From NCBI GenBank assembly GCA_001574975.1, contig KQ965736.1, positions 662,910-726,909 of the forward strand: a stretch of DNA of 64,000 bases, written 5' to 3'. The stretch is from Gonapodya prolifera JEL478. Its lineage: Eukaryota > Monoblepharomycota > Monoblepharidomycetes > Monoblepharidales > Gonapodyaceae. The notes beneath the pieces were generated by a model, which saw nothing but the letters and a program-made list of their open reading frames with translations, was not told the origin of the DNA and did not search any database. The first letter of the stretch is position 1, and every line of letters begins with the position of its first letter. Positions 11,003-23,366 of this stretch are shown here, in pieces. The position numbers were made by a program, and so were the translations under genes.

Positions 11003-14000
11003 TTAATCTTGGTAATCGTCCATGTTAACTTCCACGATTTTCTCAGTGACTTCGAGAGATCCTATCGCGCCTATAACTGGCACTGTATCTGCCTCCGACC
11101 AAGTCGGTAATGAGAGAGGTCACAATTTTGCAAATGTTATGGCCATTTGCGCTATGAACTCACCCCTCAACATGCCCTCCCAGCTTTTCGAGGAACATAC
11201 GTTCAAAAGATGGAAAGAAGAGTAAGAAGAAATAGAAACTTACAGGTTCCAGATTCCCTCCCCTGCTTTGGTTTCCGTCGAATGGACCTTGAGTGCTCTG
11301 CCGTGGACATCAGCCTTCGCCAATGCCTCGAGCACAACCTCATTGAGGACTGAATCGGATGTCCAAGATGTACTGCCAATATTACCCAGAACCTCGGAAA
11401 GTGTCACACCCCGCTGTTGTTTACTGCTCGACATCCCGGATTTTGTAGTAGGTGCGGCGGACAAAGCTTGCTTGACGCATAGCAAATGAATAACACCAAT
11501 CTGAAAAATGCAGAACAAAACCGAGGTTCCCAGGATTGGGATGACAGGATTGGCGTCGAGCAACCCTTGAATGAGTTTCGTGCACGAATTCGCAATCTCC
11601 ATGCAAGGCAGAAAATTGGTACTGCCGACCCTGAACACCGGTTTTTTTGGGGACAGCATGAGCGACATCTCTGCAGAGGAGCTCACCAGGCAACGTCATC
11701 CAAGAAATTGCGTGTTCTCGGGCCAAGCGGTACGATCCAAGTGGAATAAACCATGATCGCCAGCACCGCAACCGGGAAAGACACATTGGAATCACGATCG
11801 TTGTTGGTATTGAACCAACCTTCGTAGATGTGCTTTCGTCCCTTCAAGGAATCGTCTGAAGACATCAATCGCACACAAGCGGGAAAAGCCTACAAGGTTA
11901 GAGCGTGAAGTTACCGGGAAGGACCATGATCAGTGGAGACCCACATCGAGGAGTCTCCTAGAGACTTCGTGTAGCACCATGGTTCCAACTTCATTCGCAA
12001 CCGTCGATCCACCATAAGGTGGGTAACCAATTGTGAGCCCAAGCACAACTCGACACTGCTTCGCCATTCCAATGAAAAGAAGCCAAAATTCGTCACGGGT
12101 GTCTTCCCCCGAAAGAGTCGCCGAATCCAAAAAAAGGGGAGGATCTGCCAAAACAACCCAACTTGGGCGATTCGGAGGAGGAGAGGTCGGTGGGGGTTCA
12201 AGATTGAAGTGTGATTCACGGCAAGGAAGGAAAAGATTGGGTTGTGAGTCCGATAAGAAGGGTGGTGATTTCGAGCCCATGCCAATGATGGAATCCGTAC
12301 ACCAACACCACCTTACCACATCAGATTGATTTTACTTTTCTGGACCTGAACAAAGAAATGTCAGAAGACGTACCACCAAGCTCTGCGCCGTTCTTCCTTC
12401 TCGATCCAATCCATAGAAGATGGGTGATCTACTTCCTTGGCCAAGTTCATCGCCTGTGCAATCACAATTGTACCTTTGAACCACTACCGAGAATGTGATG
12501 TGTTTAGATCATTTGCAACCATAACGCCTGCCAAATAGAGCCCACCGATTGCCCTGTGACACCACGCCCCATATCCCCCATGATGAACGTGGTCCATAGA
12601 ATGATTCCTTGGAGAGAGGCCAGACTTCCCCTTCCACCTTCCTTGACTCTATCAACGGCCCATCCTAAAAGTCGGGACGCCCGTTTCGCAAAAAGTGGAC
12701 GAATAGCAGCACATGCCGGGTGATTTCGGCATCCAATGCAGAGAACACATAGAAGGAGAAACGGATCTGCGTGCCCTGCCGCAAGTCGAGCGAGAAACGT
12801 GGGTTTGTGAATAATGCTGAGTGCTTTCGGGGCAAATTGAAGGTGTAGTTCCCACCAAATAGCACCTATGAGCAATTGCACACTGCTTTGTGAACAAGTC
12901 GAAATGCATACCCACCAAACAGATTTTCTCCAACTTGAGACCTTTTGAATGCCACGCAAATAATATCGTTCATCACATCGGCGCTTGGCAATGGCGGAAG
13001 ATCGTCGAACATTGAAAGTAACGGAGGAATAGAGGTTGCCATATTAAGCACTTGTGCTTTTGGGGTCATTTTAGGTACATGAAACCCTTCTAACAGTGAC
13101 TTGTTTGCAAAAGGGATCCCATAGCCAAGATCGGGCACGCACTCTGGGCGGCTCAGGACGGAGGGTTGGTTGGAAAACGGGGCTGTTGACAAGGATGCGC
13201 CGTGCCTACTGAGCTGAAGTCTTTGGGCCGATTCCGTGTCCCCAAACGCCTGAGCTGGTATGCTTAGTTGAAAAACGTGAGCAGATGGCTCAGTAGGGGC
13301 TACATGAGACTCCGACAATAGGGCATCGATCGAAAGACGGTTGGGACGACTTCCATGCGAGGTTGTGCTGGCTACATTTTCGAGAGGAGAATTGTGGTCC
13401 ATATGGCGGGCCCCGAAAAGAGGTTGCGTTGATGAAAGAATCCGATTTTGCGACTCAGAAGTTGGTATCGCCAATGGAAAACTCGTCCCAGATGGAACGA
13501 GCGCCGCTGCGTTGGAACCAAATTCAGCAGTTGCTCTGTTGACTGGGACGCCGTGGGAAGAATAGCTTGCTGGAGCCCCCCATTGATTGTGTCGATCGAA
13601 TGCATTGCGTGTCTCACCGATGGCTGCTGGATTTGTTGAAAGAGAACTTTGATCGAGGACTATTCCACCATGCATGTAAGGAGGAACGTCCACTAAATGC
13701 GATTGCAGATGATCCGCTCCAAATGTAGCACCGGGTACGATGACGGGGTGATGGAGAACGGAATGAGACGGAGGAGCTTGTAGCGACGTTGGCAATGACA
13801 GGGGATGGAATCTATTGGGTGTTGGATTCCATTCCCCACGGCGGACTCCCGTCGCACCGACTCCAGTGTCCAGATTCGGTGTTCCGTGCGGTGATTCAGA
13901 AGCGGGGCTCGGATACACTCCATACCGCACAGGCACTTCCGGAGACAGCACGGAAGCGGCAGCATACTGTGGGGTCGAACCATAGGGTGAGAAAGGAGTG

Positions 14001-15150
14001 CTATGTTCGTGGAGATGGGGTTGTCGAGAAGTGTGTGAATTCCATGTTGTGTCTAGCTGTCCACCGTGAGAGTAAGGGTGTTGTTGGGGGCTTTCACGAA
14101 AATTGTGAAGTGTGGGAAGGCCCTGAGAAGATATTGTCAGACGGGGATCGTTCAATATCCCACTGGGAACCAAAGGTAGGGAGGGTTGTTGAGGAAGCGC
14201 GAGCGCAAGAGGGGTTGAGGTAGCAGGCAGATTCGGAAGACCATATGAACCATAAGATGATGGAAGGGCTGGATGACTGGGATTTGGAGTGTAGTGTACA
14301 TTTAAAGGGGGGTGAAAGTCTTGCGACACTGGCCCAGATGGAAATGAGTCGGTGTTGTTGTACATCGGTCCTCCATTGTGTGTGTGGGCAAGCGTTGGTG
14401 GGAGATCCTGACTGGAAGGCAAAGAGAACGATGCCCGATCGCCACCGTCATGAGCGTGGATGCTGTTCTGTCTCCGATGGGAGCTCAGCTCCAATGGCGC
14501 AGGCAAGTTCGCTAGATGATAGGGGGGAGGATCTTGGTTTCCGGACGTAATTGGCGAAATCGAGTTCTGAGATCCTTGTGGATTAGCGTCCAGCGTGGTG
14601 CGGTCGTCATAATAGATGGCACGTGCTAGTCGTCGACGCTTTGAAATTGATTCCGACAGTTAGACCAAGCGCAACATTAAGCATCCCTGTCGCAAACCCC
14701 CATCCTGACGACCCTCGGCAACTCCACCTCCTTTTACGCGTCCCCGAATTATTTTGCTAAGCTGTAACGTTCCACAAGCCAAGCTCGACCTTCATTGTAC
14801 TGACCTTCCTCCCGGATCTCTCGGAAAGTGGGTCTGGAGGTGGTCCTCGAGGTTTCTGAACCCATTGATAGTCACAAACGAGGTCCCTCGTTTCACAGTA
14901 CGTGCACCTCGGTTGGCGCGCATCGCATCTGGCACAATGGGTGTAGGGGTTGAACTTGATCATCCACGTTGACCCCCGAGGGCTGCCTCATAGCTCACTT
15001 GGTTTTAGCCCTCCTGCATGTCATACACGCCTTGGACACTTTCTCCGTGTGCCTTCCGTGGGCAGAAATAAACCGCACCGGCAATCCGTCGATAACCTCT
15101 GCTTTCCGCTTTCCAGCTTCTTCTGTGTCGATCGACTCCCGGTCATCCAT
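11003..15150 (-). CDS. Zn2Cys6 transcription factor with fungal-specific domain
   Basis: The Zn2Cys6 cluster near the N-terminus is split by an intron: KVSKACMTCRRAKTK ends one exon and CDARQPRCTYCETRDLVC starts the next, so the six cysteines have normal spacing. A long, mostly disordered exon (Ser/Pro/His-rich, about 14500-12920) leads to the Fungal_trans region: ALSIIHKPTFLARL, ADPFLLLCVLCIGC, then EKEERRRAWWWCWCTDS across a splice, the usual 'RRRAWW' signature. The end is built from short exons finishing with NMDDYQD at 11003. The start chosen is the ATG at 15150 just upstream of the cluster; a longer N-terminus is possible. Exon joints between about 11900 and 11650 are not settled. It is a DNA-binding nuclear regulator; the target genes are unknown. 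Confidence 0.85.
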
Positions 15151-15486
15151 GATCCGATGCTCTATGCCCCCTCGGCTGCGTTCTCCAGTGCTGTCGAATG
15201 TCAACGTTTGCGAAAGTTTAGTCTCGCCACTCCTCAAAAATATATCATACGAATAATTCCGGCATTGATCCAAACCTTGTTCCTCCAAACATGAAGTATT
15301 TCGTCTCGAATCATAAGGAGGAATGGGAGGAAAAGTCCATGATGTGACTTCGTGAAGACCGATGATTCCGCCAATCGGCAGAGAGACCCTTAGTCTTCTG
15401 GACCTGGCGGTACACAGTTCGAGCAAGTACATATGCGGATTGCGCTGGCACATTTAATTCAATGTCAAATGTCACTTTTCAACAAA
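15151..15486. other. 5' region of the Zn2Cys6 gene
   Basis: About 335 bp lying upstream of the regulator start and downstream of the nitronate monooxygenase stop. The frame upstream of the chosen ATG stays open for about 100 codons without resembling a protein domain, so it is treated as leader sequence. Confidence 0.4.
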
Positions 15487-16819
15487 CTATATTTTGGCGA
15501 TAGTAGATTTTTCGGCCCCCCACGTTCCGGCGCCTTGTAGCACTTGCACAGCGCCTCCAACAAGGTCTCTCACTACATCTTCAGCTGACCTGACCGTTCT
15601 CCCAAGCATGCCGGCCCCACCGCCAGCGAACACCACGCCCACGTTGAAGTTCCCCTTCTCCACTTCCTTGGTGTACTGGCGACTCCACGCCTCCAGTTCT
15701 CTCTCACCGTCCCGGCCTGCGGCTCTTGCCGCATCGACATCTTTCGTGATGAGATTTCTCAGCACGCGCCCATTGTACGTCTCCGGCCAGGGGAACCCCC
15801 TCATCCTATCGAACACTTCGGTCCGCACCGTTTCCAACCCGCCGTCCTGCACGCTAAGCAACCGCTGTTTGGCCTCGTCCCGGAGGGCGCTTTCCTCAGT
15901 CGCGCTTAGCACTGTTCCGAGAACGACTCCGTGGGCACCCATAAGGAGTGCAGCCGCGAGTTGCGAGGGAGTCGTGATTCCCCCGGCGGCAAGGAGGCAC
16001 GGTCGTTTCGATTGCAGGCGCGAAGGGAAGCCTAGGGTGGAGAGAGTCGCAGAGAGTTGGGGAACGAGGCAGAAGGTGCTGTTGGAAGCGCGAGCACCGT
16101 GTCCACCGGCCTCTTGAAGGGTTGGGAAGATGGTTCGGTGAAAGTTCTTGTTTGAGACAATAGAAGACTCTCACCGGAGCCCTGTGCCACAACGACATCA
16201 ACCTCCCACCCACCGCCTTCCTTGAGATGTTCCACCGCTTCTGCAACCGTTTGAACCTGGCTCAAGATGACAATGTCTCGCCGCTTCTTGCGAATTTTCG
16301 GCAGGTATCTCTTGAAGTCCCCGAACGAAAACCACAAAGCGCGGATCTCGCGACGTTCGAGTAGAGGTTCGATGATGAGCGATCCGTCCGGGTCCGCCTC
16401 GACGAGTTTCCATGTGATGAACCCGACACCAAGTGCTCCCGCGCTGCTCCCAGTCCCACTGAGGATGATGGCTTGATCCAGTTGTGACGAGATGAAGTCG
16501 AATTTTGTGTTGTAGCCTTAAAGGGATGGGCAATGGTATAAACACCTCAACTTCGGAAGGAGCTGACTCGTGACGTTGCCCACCGACGCCAATGAGTCCC
16601 AGACCTCCCGCACGCACTACTGCTGCCACAAGCTCAGCGTGAGCACTGAAGGCCACTGCGATGGACGGGATGAGTAATGTGCAATTCGGCCATCGGAAGC
16701 ATTGCAATAAGCGACTCACTGGGAGCGAGAACGACGGGCGCGGAGATTCCAAGCCGCTGAGTAAACTGCGTTTCCAGCTTTGCAGCACGGGGCCTTACCG
16801 GCTTCTTGTTGGGCGCCAT
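15487..16819 (-). CDS. Nitronate monooxygenase (2-nitropropane dioxygenase family)
   Basis: FMN-dependent TIM-barrel enzyme that oxidises alkyl nitronates, a detoxification role in fungi. Four exons join in phase: 16819-16720, 16655-16584, 16516-16175 and 16112-15487, giving 379 residues. Recognisable stretches are APVVLAPMAFSAHAELVAAV and GGLGLIGVGGYNTKF at the N-terminus, the FMN-binding glycine region AQGSEAGGHGARAS, then CLLAAGGITTPSQLAAALLM and GAHGVVLGT near the C-terminus. The second intron uses a GTGGGC donor at 16583; this joint alone restores the family GxGYNT motif, which is why it was preferred. Length matches the family. It shares a 126-bp gap with the divergent F-box-like gene to the right, so the two may share a promoter region. 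Confidence 0.9.
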
Positions 16820-16945
16820 GGGAAAGGTGCGTCTTGGGTGGTGGACTGCCGAGATTCCGCTTTGGTCGCAATTTTGCCGGGATTTTGCCCACCATTCGTC
16901 CCATCCCCTCGCCGAGGTGGGATCAGATACCGACGCATCGACCAC

Positions 16946-18416
16946 ATGGCAAAGAAGACGAAAGCAAAACATGCGCCTGTAGAGGCAGACTTGCCTGCCA
17001 AACGAAATTGGGGATCACTCCTGCCAGCGGAAATCTGGAAGCTGGCGTGTCGATTTCTCCGCGCGGAAGACCTCGCTGAGCTTGCGCTTGTCAAGTGAGT
17101 CGATTTTCTCGACTGCCCTGAGCGCAGAGCACTCAAATCAACCAAATCACAGTCGCGCACTCAACAATCACGCAACGGAAGCTCTCAGGTGCGATATCGA
17201 TGTGGACTTGGACGCATGGGGCGATAAAATTCTCGAATGCTGGGAAAACTTGAGGCCTGAGATTCGTGGAATCGTGAAAGCTCACAGACTTCGGTTGCAT
17301 GCATTGCAATCGCCGGAGAATGTTGACCGACTGAATAGGTTGATACGTACGATAGCAAATCATGTTCGAGTGCTAGATGTGGTGGATCCGCCCCTCAGCG
17401 TCCTCAGTGTGGTTGCGGAGCAGCATTGGCCATTGGTGAGCGTCCATGTAAATTGACTCTTAGCAACACTCCCCTAACAATCAGCACACTCAAGTTGCGC
17501 AAGATCGACTTCGGAGATCCGACGTTTTGGGATGCAGAGTACACAGCTGAACAAGTTCCCATGAACGTAATCATACACAACTCCCCAAACTTGCAAGAGC
17601 TCTTTGTCGGCGCAGCCACAATAGCCATCATTGTTCCTCAGGTAAATTTTATCTTGCTGAATCTAAAGGGTTCCATTTCTGGACAATTGTATAAACAAAT
17701 CCTGGACCTCCGTCATCTCCAAACACTGAAATTTGGTGCAAAGGTTGTCAACGCTGACTTTGCCACCGTAGAGTCGACGGCAGTTGTCCCTTGGTCAAGC
17801 TTGCAGAGTTTCTCTTTTACATGCCGCGATGCGCTGCCACCGGCCATCATTCCCCTCACTGTCACGACTCCTAACAACCCTTGAAAACGTCACCGTCGAA
17901 GTCCGTAATGCTGACGTGGATTACTGCGTGTACGACAGAATCGGCAAGATCACACACCTGGAGTTTTTGAAAATCCACGGAGGCACATATGGAACCAGTG
18001 GAGGCGGGAAACTTGACGATTTGCGAAATCTAACCAAATTGCAAAGTTTTGACATCAACCCAGCCACCCCATCACGACACTGTACCCTTGGTGTTATTAA
18101 CCTCTTTGAGACGGTTGGATCGGGACTGACAGATCTGGAACTTAAGAATATGCTGCTGGTTGATGCGGATGCAAAGGGATCTTTCATTTCTCAGATCGGG
18201 AAGTTGTGCCCTTTTGTTAGAACTCTTAAAGTAAATGCTACCTCGGTGCCAAATGCTCTCGCCGCTAGTGAGGTTCTTGTGGCGTTTGACAGACTGAGAG
18301 ACTTCTCGGTATATGGCTGTGATTGGAAGTTTGACAAAAATACAAAAAGATTGGTGGATGCTATTGCGGAAAGGAGACCTGTCGGAGCGAAGCTTAGGTA
18401 CTTCTATTTCAGCTGA
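16946..18416 (+). CDS. F-box/leucine-rich-repeat-like protein, frame uncertain
   Basis: The N-terminus has an F-box-like motif, LLPAEIWKLACRFLRAEDLA, followed across a clean 58-nt intron (17095-17152) by a helical region. Later parts contain leucine-rich segments (TISTLKLRKIDF, HLQTLKFGAKVVNADF, GKITHLEFLKIHGG, LTDLELKNMLLVD), as in fungal F-box proteins that recruit substrates to SCF ubiquitin ligases. Two junctions do not carry the frame with ordinary splice sites: near 17436-17463 and near 17850-17885, where protein-like sequence continues in a different frame. A weak GTTTCT donor at 17809 is one possible fix for the second. The gene may be decaying, may use unusual introns, or the sequence may hold small errors. 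The overall call rests on the F-box start and repeat pattern. Confidence 0.58.
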
Positions 18417-18612
18417 ATTGTCTCCGCCACGTCGTCCAACCGGTTGACAGCAGTCAGTGTGTATCCATAGAAAACGACACAGCTTTTATGTAAACTTTCT
18501 GTACAGTTGCCCATATGTTGCGTCGCGTCATTCCCGCATCTGCCACTGAGGAGCATGTCTGGTCCAACTGGCGGGGGAAATTTCTACCGTCAACCGTCAT
18601 GACTGAATAGGC

Positions 18613-20255
18613 TCACTCCCGGGCTGACGCTTGTTTACTGACCCCCTCCATCCACCGTGCAACCTCCCCCACCCAGTACAAACTCCCCGCCACCACGCAT
18701 ACCCCACTGTCGTCCCACGCCTTTTGGGCAACATCTCGCAGTTCATCCCAGCCTCCAATCTCACCAGACACGGTCGCCCCACAGGTCTCAATGACGTCCA
18801 CTAGAGCGTCTCGCGGGTGAGGTCGTACCCACGGCATTCCCTCAGGAGTGGGGAACGTGCCCAAATGGACCGTGTCACCTCGCCGCACCAAATGTGGGAT
18901 CACTTCTGTTGGAGGTTTGTGCGAGGCCAGAGCGAGTGCCCACGTTACACCTCCACGACCTCCACGACGCAAGGTTCGAGCTCGTTCCAAAGTGTCCACG
19001 AACGCTCCCACCGCCTTCGCGGCTTGTTCGTTGTGTGCACCGTCCAGCAGTATCCAGCCCCGCTGGGAAACGGGGCGTGGAAGTGGAAGCCACTGGAGTC
19101 TTCCGGGCCACTGAAGGAGTGAGAGACCGTGGGAGAGGGTGGAAGGGTCGGTGAGGGGAGAGTATTTGCCCTGCTGAGTGGATGCGGTGCCAGCATTGTT
19201 GGAAAAGTCGGTGGGTGTATTGAGATCCACCCCTGAGCCTCTCTCGGCGAGAACGCGTAGAGCCCATACAGCAGCAGCAGAATTGCCAAGTTGGAAGTCG
19301 CCCGGAAGCACGACAGGATAAGTAACCGCGGGGTGTCGTGATGTGGCGGGAAGGTGTGCCAGACGAGGTGGCTCTGGGTGGTCCGGCGGTATTGCTGTAC
19401 GGCGCTCCAGACCATCTGGTCCAGCCGGACGAGCCATAAGGTTGTGATTCTCTGCACGTTTGACAGCGGCATTGTCGAAGGATAGCTTCGACTGGATCCG
19501 AGCGTCTGCCCATTCAGCTGGCTTCACGAACACAAGCTCAGTGCCAGCCTTCTCCGCTTCTTCCTTGATGACTTCATCCACCTCCGGGAACTCCTGAGGT
19601 GCCACCACGGCTACTGTTGCCTTTTTCAGGATGCCACACTTTTCCTTTGCGATATCCCTCACAGTAGGACCCAACTGTGCGACGTGGTCTAACCCGATTG
19701 CGGAGATTACGCAAACCCGAGGTACACTCGGCGGGTCAAAAACGTTCGTGGCATCCAGTCTGCCGCCCAACCCGACCTCCACCACCGCCACGTCACATCG
19801 CTCGGTGCGGAAAAGGTGGAGCGCGGCGGCAGTTGCGAGTTCGAACGACGTGCACGCCGTGGCGTGCCGCGCGTCCACCGAGGCCACGTGGGTGAGCGCG
19901 CTCGAGTACAGGGAAGGCGAAATGGGGCGGTCATTGAGGCGGAGCGAGTCGGAGGGACGAATAAGATGAGGGGAGGTGAAGAGGCCGACACGGAGGGGAA
20001 GGGAGGACAGCACGGAGGACAGGGAGGCACAGATAGATCTTTTGATGCGGATTGAATGAAATTATTCGGGCGCCATCGATGCCCAATCGTAGGCATCGTC
20101 GTTAACGGTGGTGGAAGAAGAACGCTGAAGATGCGCGATCGCGGAGGAACCAACCCTTTTCCGTTCGTTCCTGCGACATGGATCACATCGTAGGCAAGTT
20201 GGGGGGAGCCCAAGTGGACGAGAAGGCGTCGGATCCGCTCGAGGCCGAGATCCAT
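18613..20255 (-). CDS. Dihydrofolate synthase (FOL3-type Mur ligase)
   Basis: Adds glutamate to dihydropteroate in folate synthesis, with ATP hydrolysis. Two exons, 20255-20155 and 20038-18613, give 508 residues. The ATP-binding loop VIHVAGTNGKG is split by the intron and continues as SICASLSSVL, exactly where the family reads GKGS. Further family markers are VGLFTSPHLIRPSDSLRLND, AVVEVGLGGRLDATNVF, VISAIGLDHV and, late, GWILLDGAHNEQAAKAV. A 90-residue insert with low complexity (around residues 200-310) is longer than in yeast Fol3. The absence of a longer C-terminal domain and the N-terminal layout point to the fungal dihydrofolate synthase rather than the folylpolyglutamate synthase, though the two are close relatives. 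Confidence 0.9.
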
Positions 20256-20664
20256 TTTGTGTATAATTTGGAGATCACCACTTTCAGTCGTTTGCATACA
20301 TTGTACACCCAGTGCGCTAAAGAAAATAAATAAGAAGTCATAAAGACGTGGGCGGTGGTGATCGCCTCACCGCCAGAAGGCGTTGATGTGGTCTCACTGT
20401 GAAGTGCGAATAACGTTGGTGCAAAACGACAACCATTGAATCTGGATCTGAACATGTAATAAAATTGGTGGTACACTTAAGTGCAACACCGAATTCACCG
20501 CAATGCGAGACTACTGAGCTCGAAGAGAGCTGCGCCATGGTCTCCATCCGGGAAATTGGCCGGCCCCGCCGCGGCCGCAGCTCCCAAGTTGACACATCGG
20601 GGCTGACCCCAGGACCCATATCAATACTTCGGGAGAGGATTCGGTGAAGCAGGAGAGGGGAAAG
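20256..20664. other. Divergent promoter region
   Basis: About 410 bp between two genes transcribed away from each other (dihydrofolate synthase and prolyl 4-hydroxylase). No coding signal seen. Confidence 0.5.
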
Positions 20665-22654
20665 ATGAGCGACGGAGTGAAAGTGACCAGAACGGGGAAG
20701 GAAGCCAAACCGGCCCACCTGGGACAACAGGAAGCGGTGCCCTTAGTGCTCGTTGCCCTGGTCGCCTTGTCGTTGCTTCTTCATTTGCCTGCCTACTGGC
20801 CTGGCTTGCTGGGCACTGGGCAGGCACATGGCGGACATGCCGTACACACTTCAAAACCACTTGTCCAGCATTCTCAATCGATTCCTGGCAATCTCCGCGG
20901 AAATGCCAACATCAAGCTCGCGGGACAACCCGTGGCGGCCTATAAGTCCGATGATGGCCTGCTGGGCAAGCCGTGGAAGGACTTTTCTGAGTGAGTCAAG
21001 GAAGGTTGCCAGTTGTGCCTCGTCGTCAATTCATTCTTTGACCTATTTCAGGTACGAGTGCGACACCACATACTCAGGAGTACACATTATCAGCAGGTGT
21101 GTCAGGGCCGCAGCTTACAGTGGCACGACCATTGTCCAACAGCCTCACATTCCAACCCTGGTCAGAGACCCGCTGCTCATGGTCATAGACAACTTCCTTC
21201 GTACGGGAGAGCCTGAACATCTTGTCCAAACAGCGTCAGTGGCTCTGAGCATTTCCTGCCAATGCCGCGAGTGAATGACTTCCCATCGCAATAGCACACC
21301 CCTCTATTCACGCTCCACTGTCGTCTCAACCACAGATGATGAGGAAAACAAAGAGTTTCGAGTAGTATCCGACTACAGAACATCCTCCACTGCTTATTTA
21401 CCGTGAGTTTTTGTCGGGGAACATCATCCACCACGAGTATGAGTGTGAACGAACAGAAGAGGTGGCGACGGTGGCTATTAATATTGACGGGACGCGATGG
21501 GATAATCAGCGCCAAACTCGTGAATTCCTGTATCGCCGTCCTCGGGTTGAACAATTCCCCACCTCACCGCCCCCGCCCTTCTCCCTCCCCTTTCTCAGGC
21601 GAAACGGTGACCCTGTGATCCGTTGCGTTGAGGCCCGTGCCGCGGCTTTCTCGGGGTACCCTGTGCGGAACACGGAGTCGCTGCAGAGCGTGCACTATGG
21701 GGTTGGCCAGCAGTACAAGGTGGGTCGACAAAGTCTGGAGTGTGGGACGTTTCTGTATTCCTCTCCCTCCCGCCGCGCTTGCCGCCGTTTCTTAGGTCCA
21801 CCACGATTGGTTCCCCCCCGAGGACCCTATCTCCGCGCCCCACCTTCTCCGTGGAGGGCAGAGGGTATCAACCTTGTAAGCACCGCGGTGTTTTATTGGT
21901 ACCGAGGGCATCTTACGATGGGAGTCGTTTCTGTTGCAGCTTTGTCTATCTCAACGACGTCCCCAAAGGAGGCCGCACGTGGTTTCCGTCGGTGAACGTG
22001 TCGGCGCTTGCGCCTGGAGCGGGTGGACTAGGATGGGGCGTGGATGATGAAGGGGGGGTCGCTGTGTAAGTTGTCAATGCTTCATTTTGTCTGGCTTCGT
22101 AAGGAGAGATTGCTTGTTGGAAGAGTTGGACTGGATGTGGTGCCCAGAAAGCGATAACGTCGCAAAGTGTATTGCTTCCGTGGTGGCCTCTCCTTCCACC
22201 GGTTCCTTCCACCGGTTCCTTCACTAATGTTTTGTTGGTTCTACTGTTGCCCGTCGTCACTTGTAAATGAATTGACGTCAACGCGTTTAAACTCGGTGCA
22301 CCGCCCTGGATCTCCTCTTTGTGGATCTCAAAAGATGGCCACGGAAGGGGAGGTGGGTTGGCGTGATCTCAATGTGAGAAGGGCAGTGCTCTGATGAATG
22401 TGTCACGACAGGGCGGCTTTCTGGATCAATGTTGACAAAGAGGGCAATGGGGACTCTAGGTACGTGGGGTTAGATTCGTTTGTTTGTTTCTTCCGAAAGC
22501 GTCCGCGGGATCAGATTACAGTGTCTGACACGCTCGCACGAACAAACCCCTTGAATCCCTTGCAAACCACAGGACGCTTCACGCAGGAATGCCACCCCTC
22601 GATGGGGAGAAGTTTGGGTTGAATATTTGGCAGCGTTTTGGCGAGTTTGATTAA
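20665..22654 (+). CDS. Membrane-anchored prolyl 4-hydroxylase-like dioxygenase
   Basis: Fe(II)/2-oxoglutarate-dependent enzyme. Eight exons join in phase (20665-20990, 21052-21234, 21295-21402, 21599-21719, 21796-21875, 21940-22065, 22412-22459, 22573-22654), giving 357 residues. Residues about 25-50 form a single hydrophobic segment (VLVALVALSLLLHLPAYWPG), likely a signal anchor placing the catalytic part in the secretory lumen. The catalytic core reads DPLLMVIDNFL, SDYRTSSTAYL, ESLQSVHYGVGQQYK, then VHHDWF with the iron ligands H248 and D250, FVYLNDVPKGGRTWFP, and TLHAGMPPLDGEKFG with iron ligand H334 and the 2-oxoglutarate-binding K344. All catalytic residues are present. The 346-nt intron before exon 7 is long for this genome and could hide a small extra exon. 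Confidence 0.88.
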
Positions 22655-23366
22655 TGTGATGCCACTATGTATTTTGTGATGAGGTGGGACTTTTCCTTCC
22701 CCTCTCATCAAGAATATTTTAACGATTGAATGATTCCGTCGGTCGGAAATTTAAAGCTCGCCGGAGGTTGTAGAGAAGAGAGTAAGAGATCGAGACTGTT
22801 CTCTTCGGGCGAATTGAGAGAATATTGCTTACTAGGGTGCTTACCAATCTGGTTGCAAGAGCGGGGGTACACGTTCACCCACTCTTTCTATTGTCCATGG
22901 AAATAGACTTGGCCACGAGACGGAAAACTGAAGCCCATCAAACTTATGTACGGCATTTATTAAGCTCTGAGAATTGTGGGGTAGAAGTCCTTCCGTCACG
23001 GTACACCTTTCAGCAAAAGATTGCCCGGCAACCCACCCCGCGCCTCCAAGCAAGCCGAGGTTCAGCATTGGCGGTGTAAATATTGTAGTGTGTCGCATGA
23101 AACTCGGAAACCCAATTTCTGTTTTTCTGTGAATCCGCGGAATTGGATGTTCAGGCACCCGCCAGACCCTTGCCGGACACCAAATCACTTTGGCCCCCTG
23201 ATACCATCACCACCAAAAATCGTGATCGTTGCGAGCGCAGTCTTTCCCTCTTTTCTGTTCTGGCCCAATCAGTGCGTTATTTTGCCAAGCGTGCATCATC
23301 AGGCAGCACAGGCTTCGAGGTAGCGAGGCAGGGCCGGATCGCGGTATCAACCCTCTCCTGATTTAT
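22655..23366. other. Intergenic, about 710 bp
   Basis: 3' region of the hydroxylase gene followed by the presumed promoter of the C2H2 gene. No coding or RNA signal recognised. Confidence 0.5.

Noticed and set aside
21097-21120. A 24-nt intron in the prolyl hydroxylase (GTGTGT...TTACAG)
   Set aside because: Too short for spliceosomal removal, and the frame is open through it.
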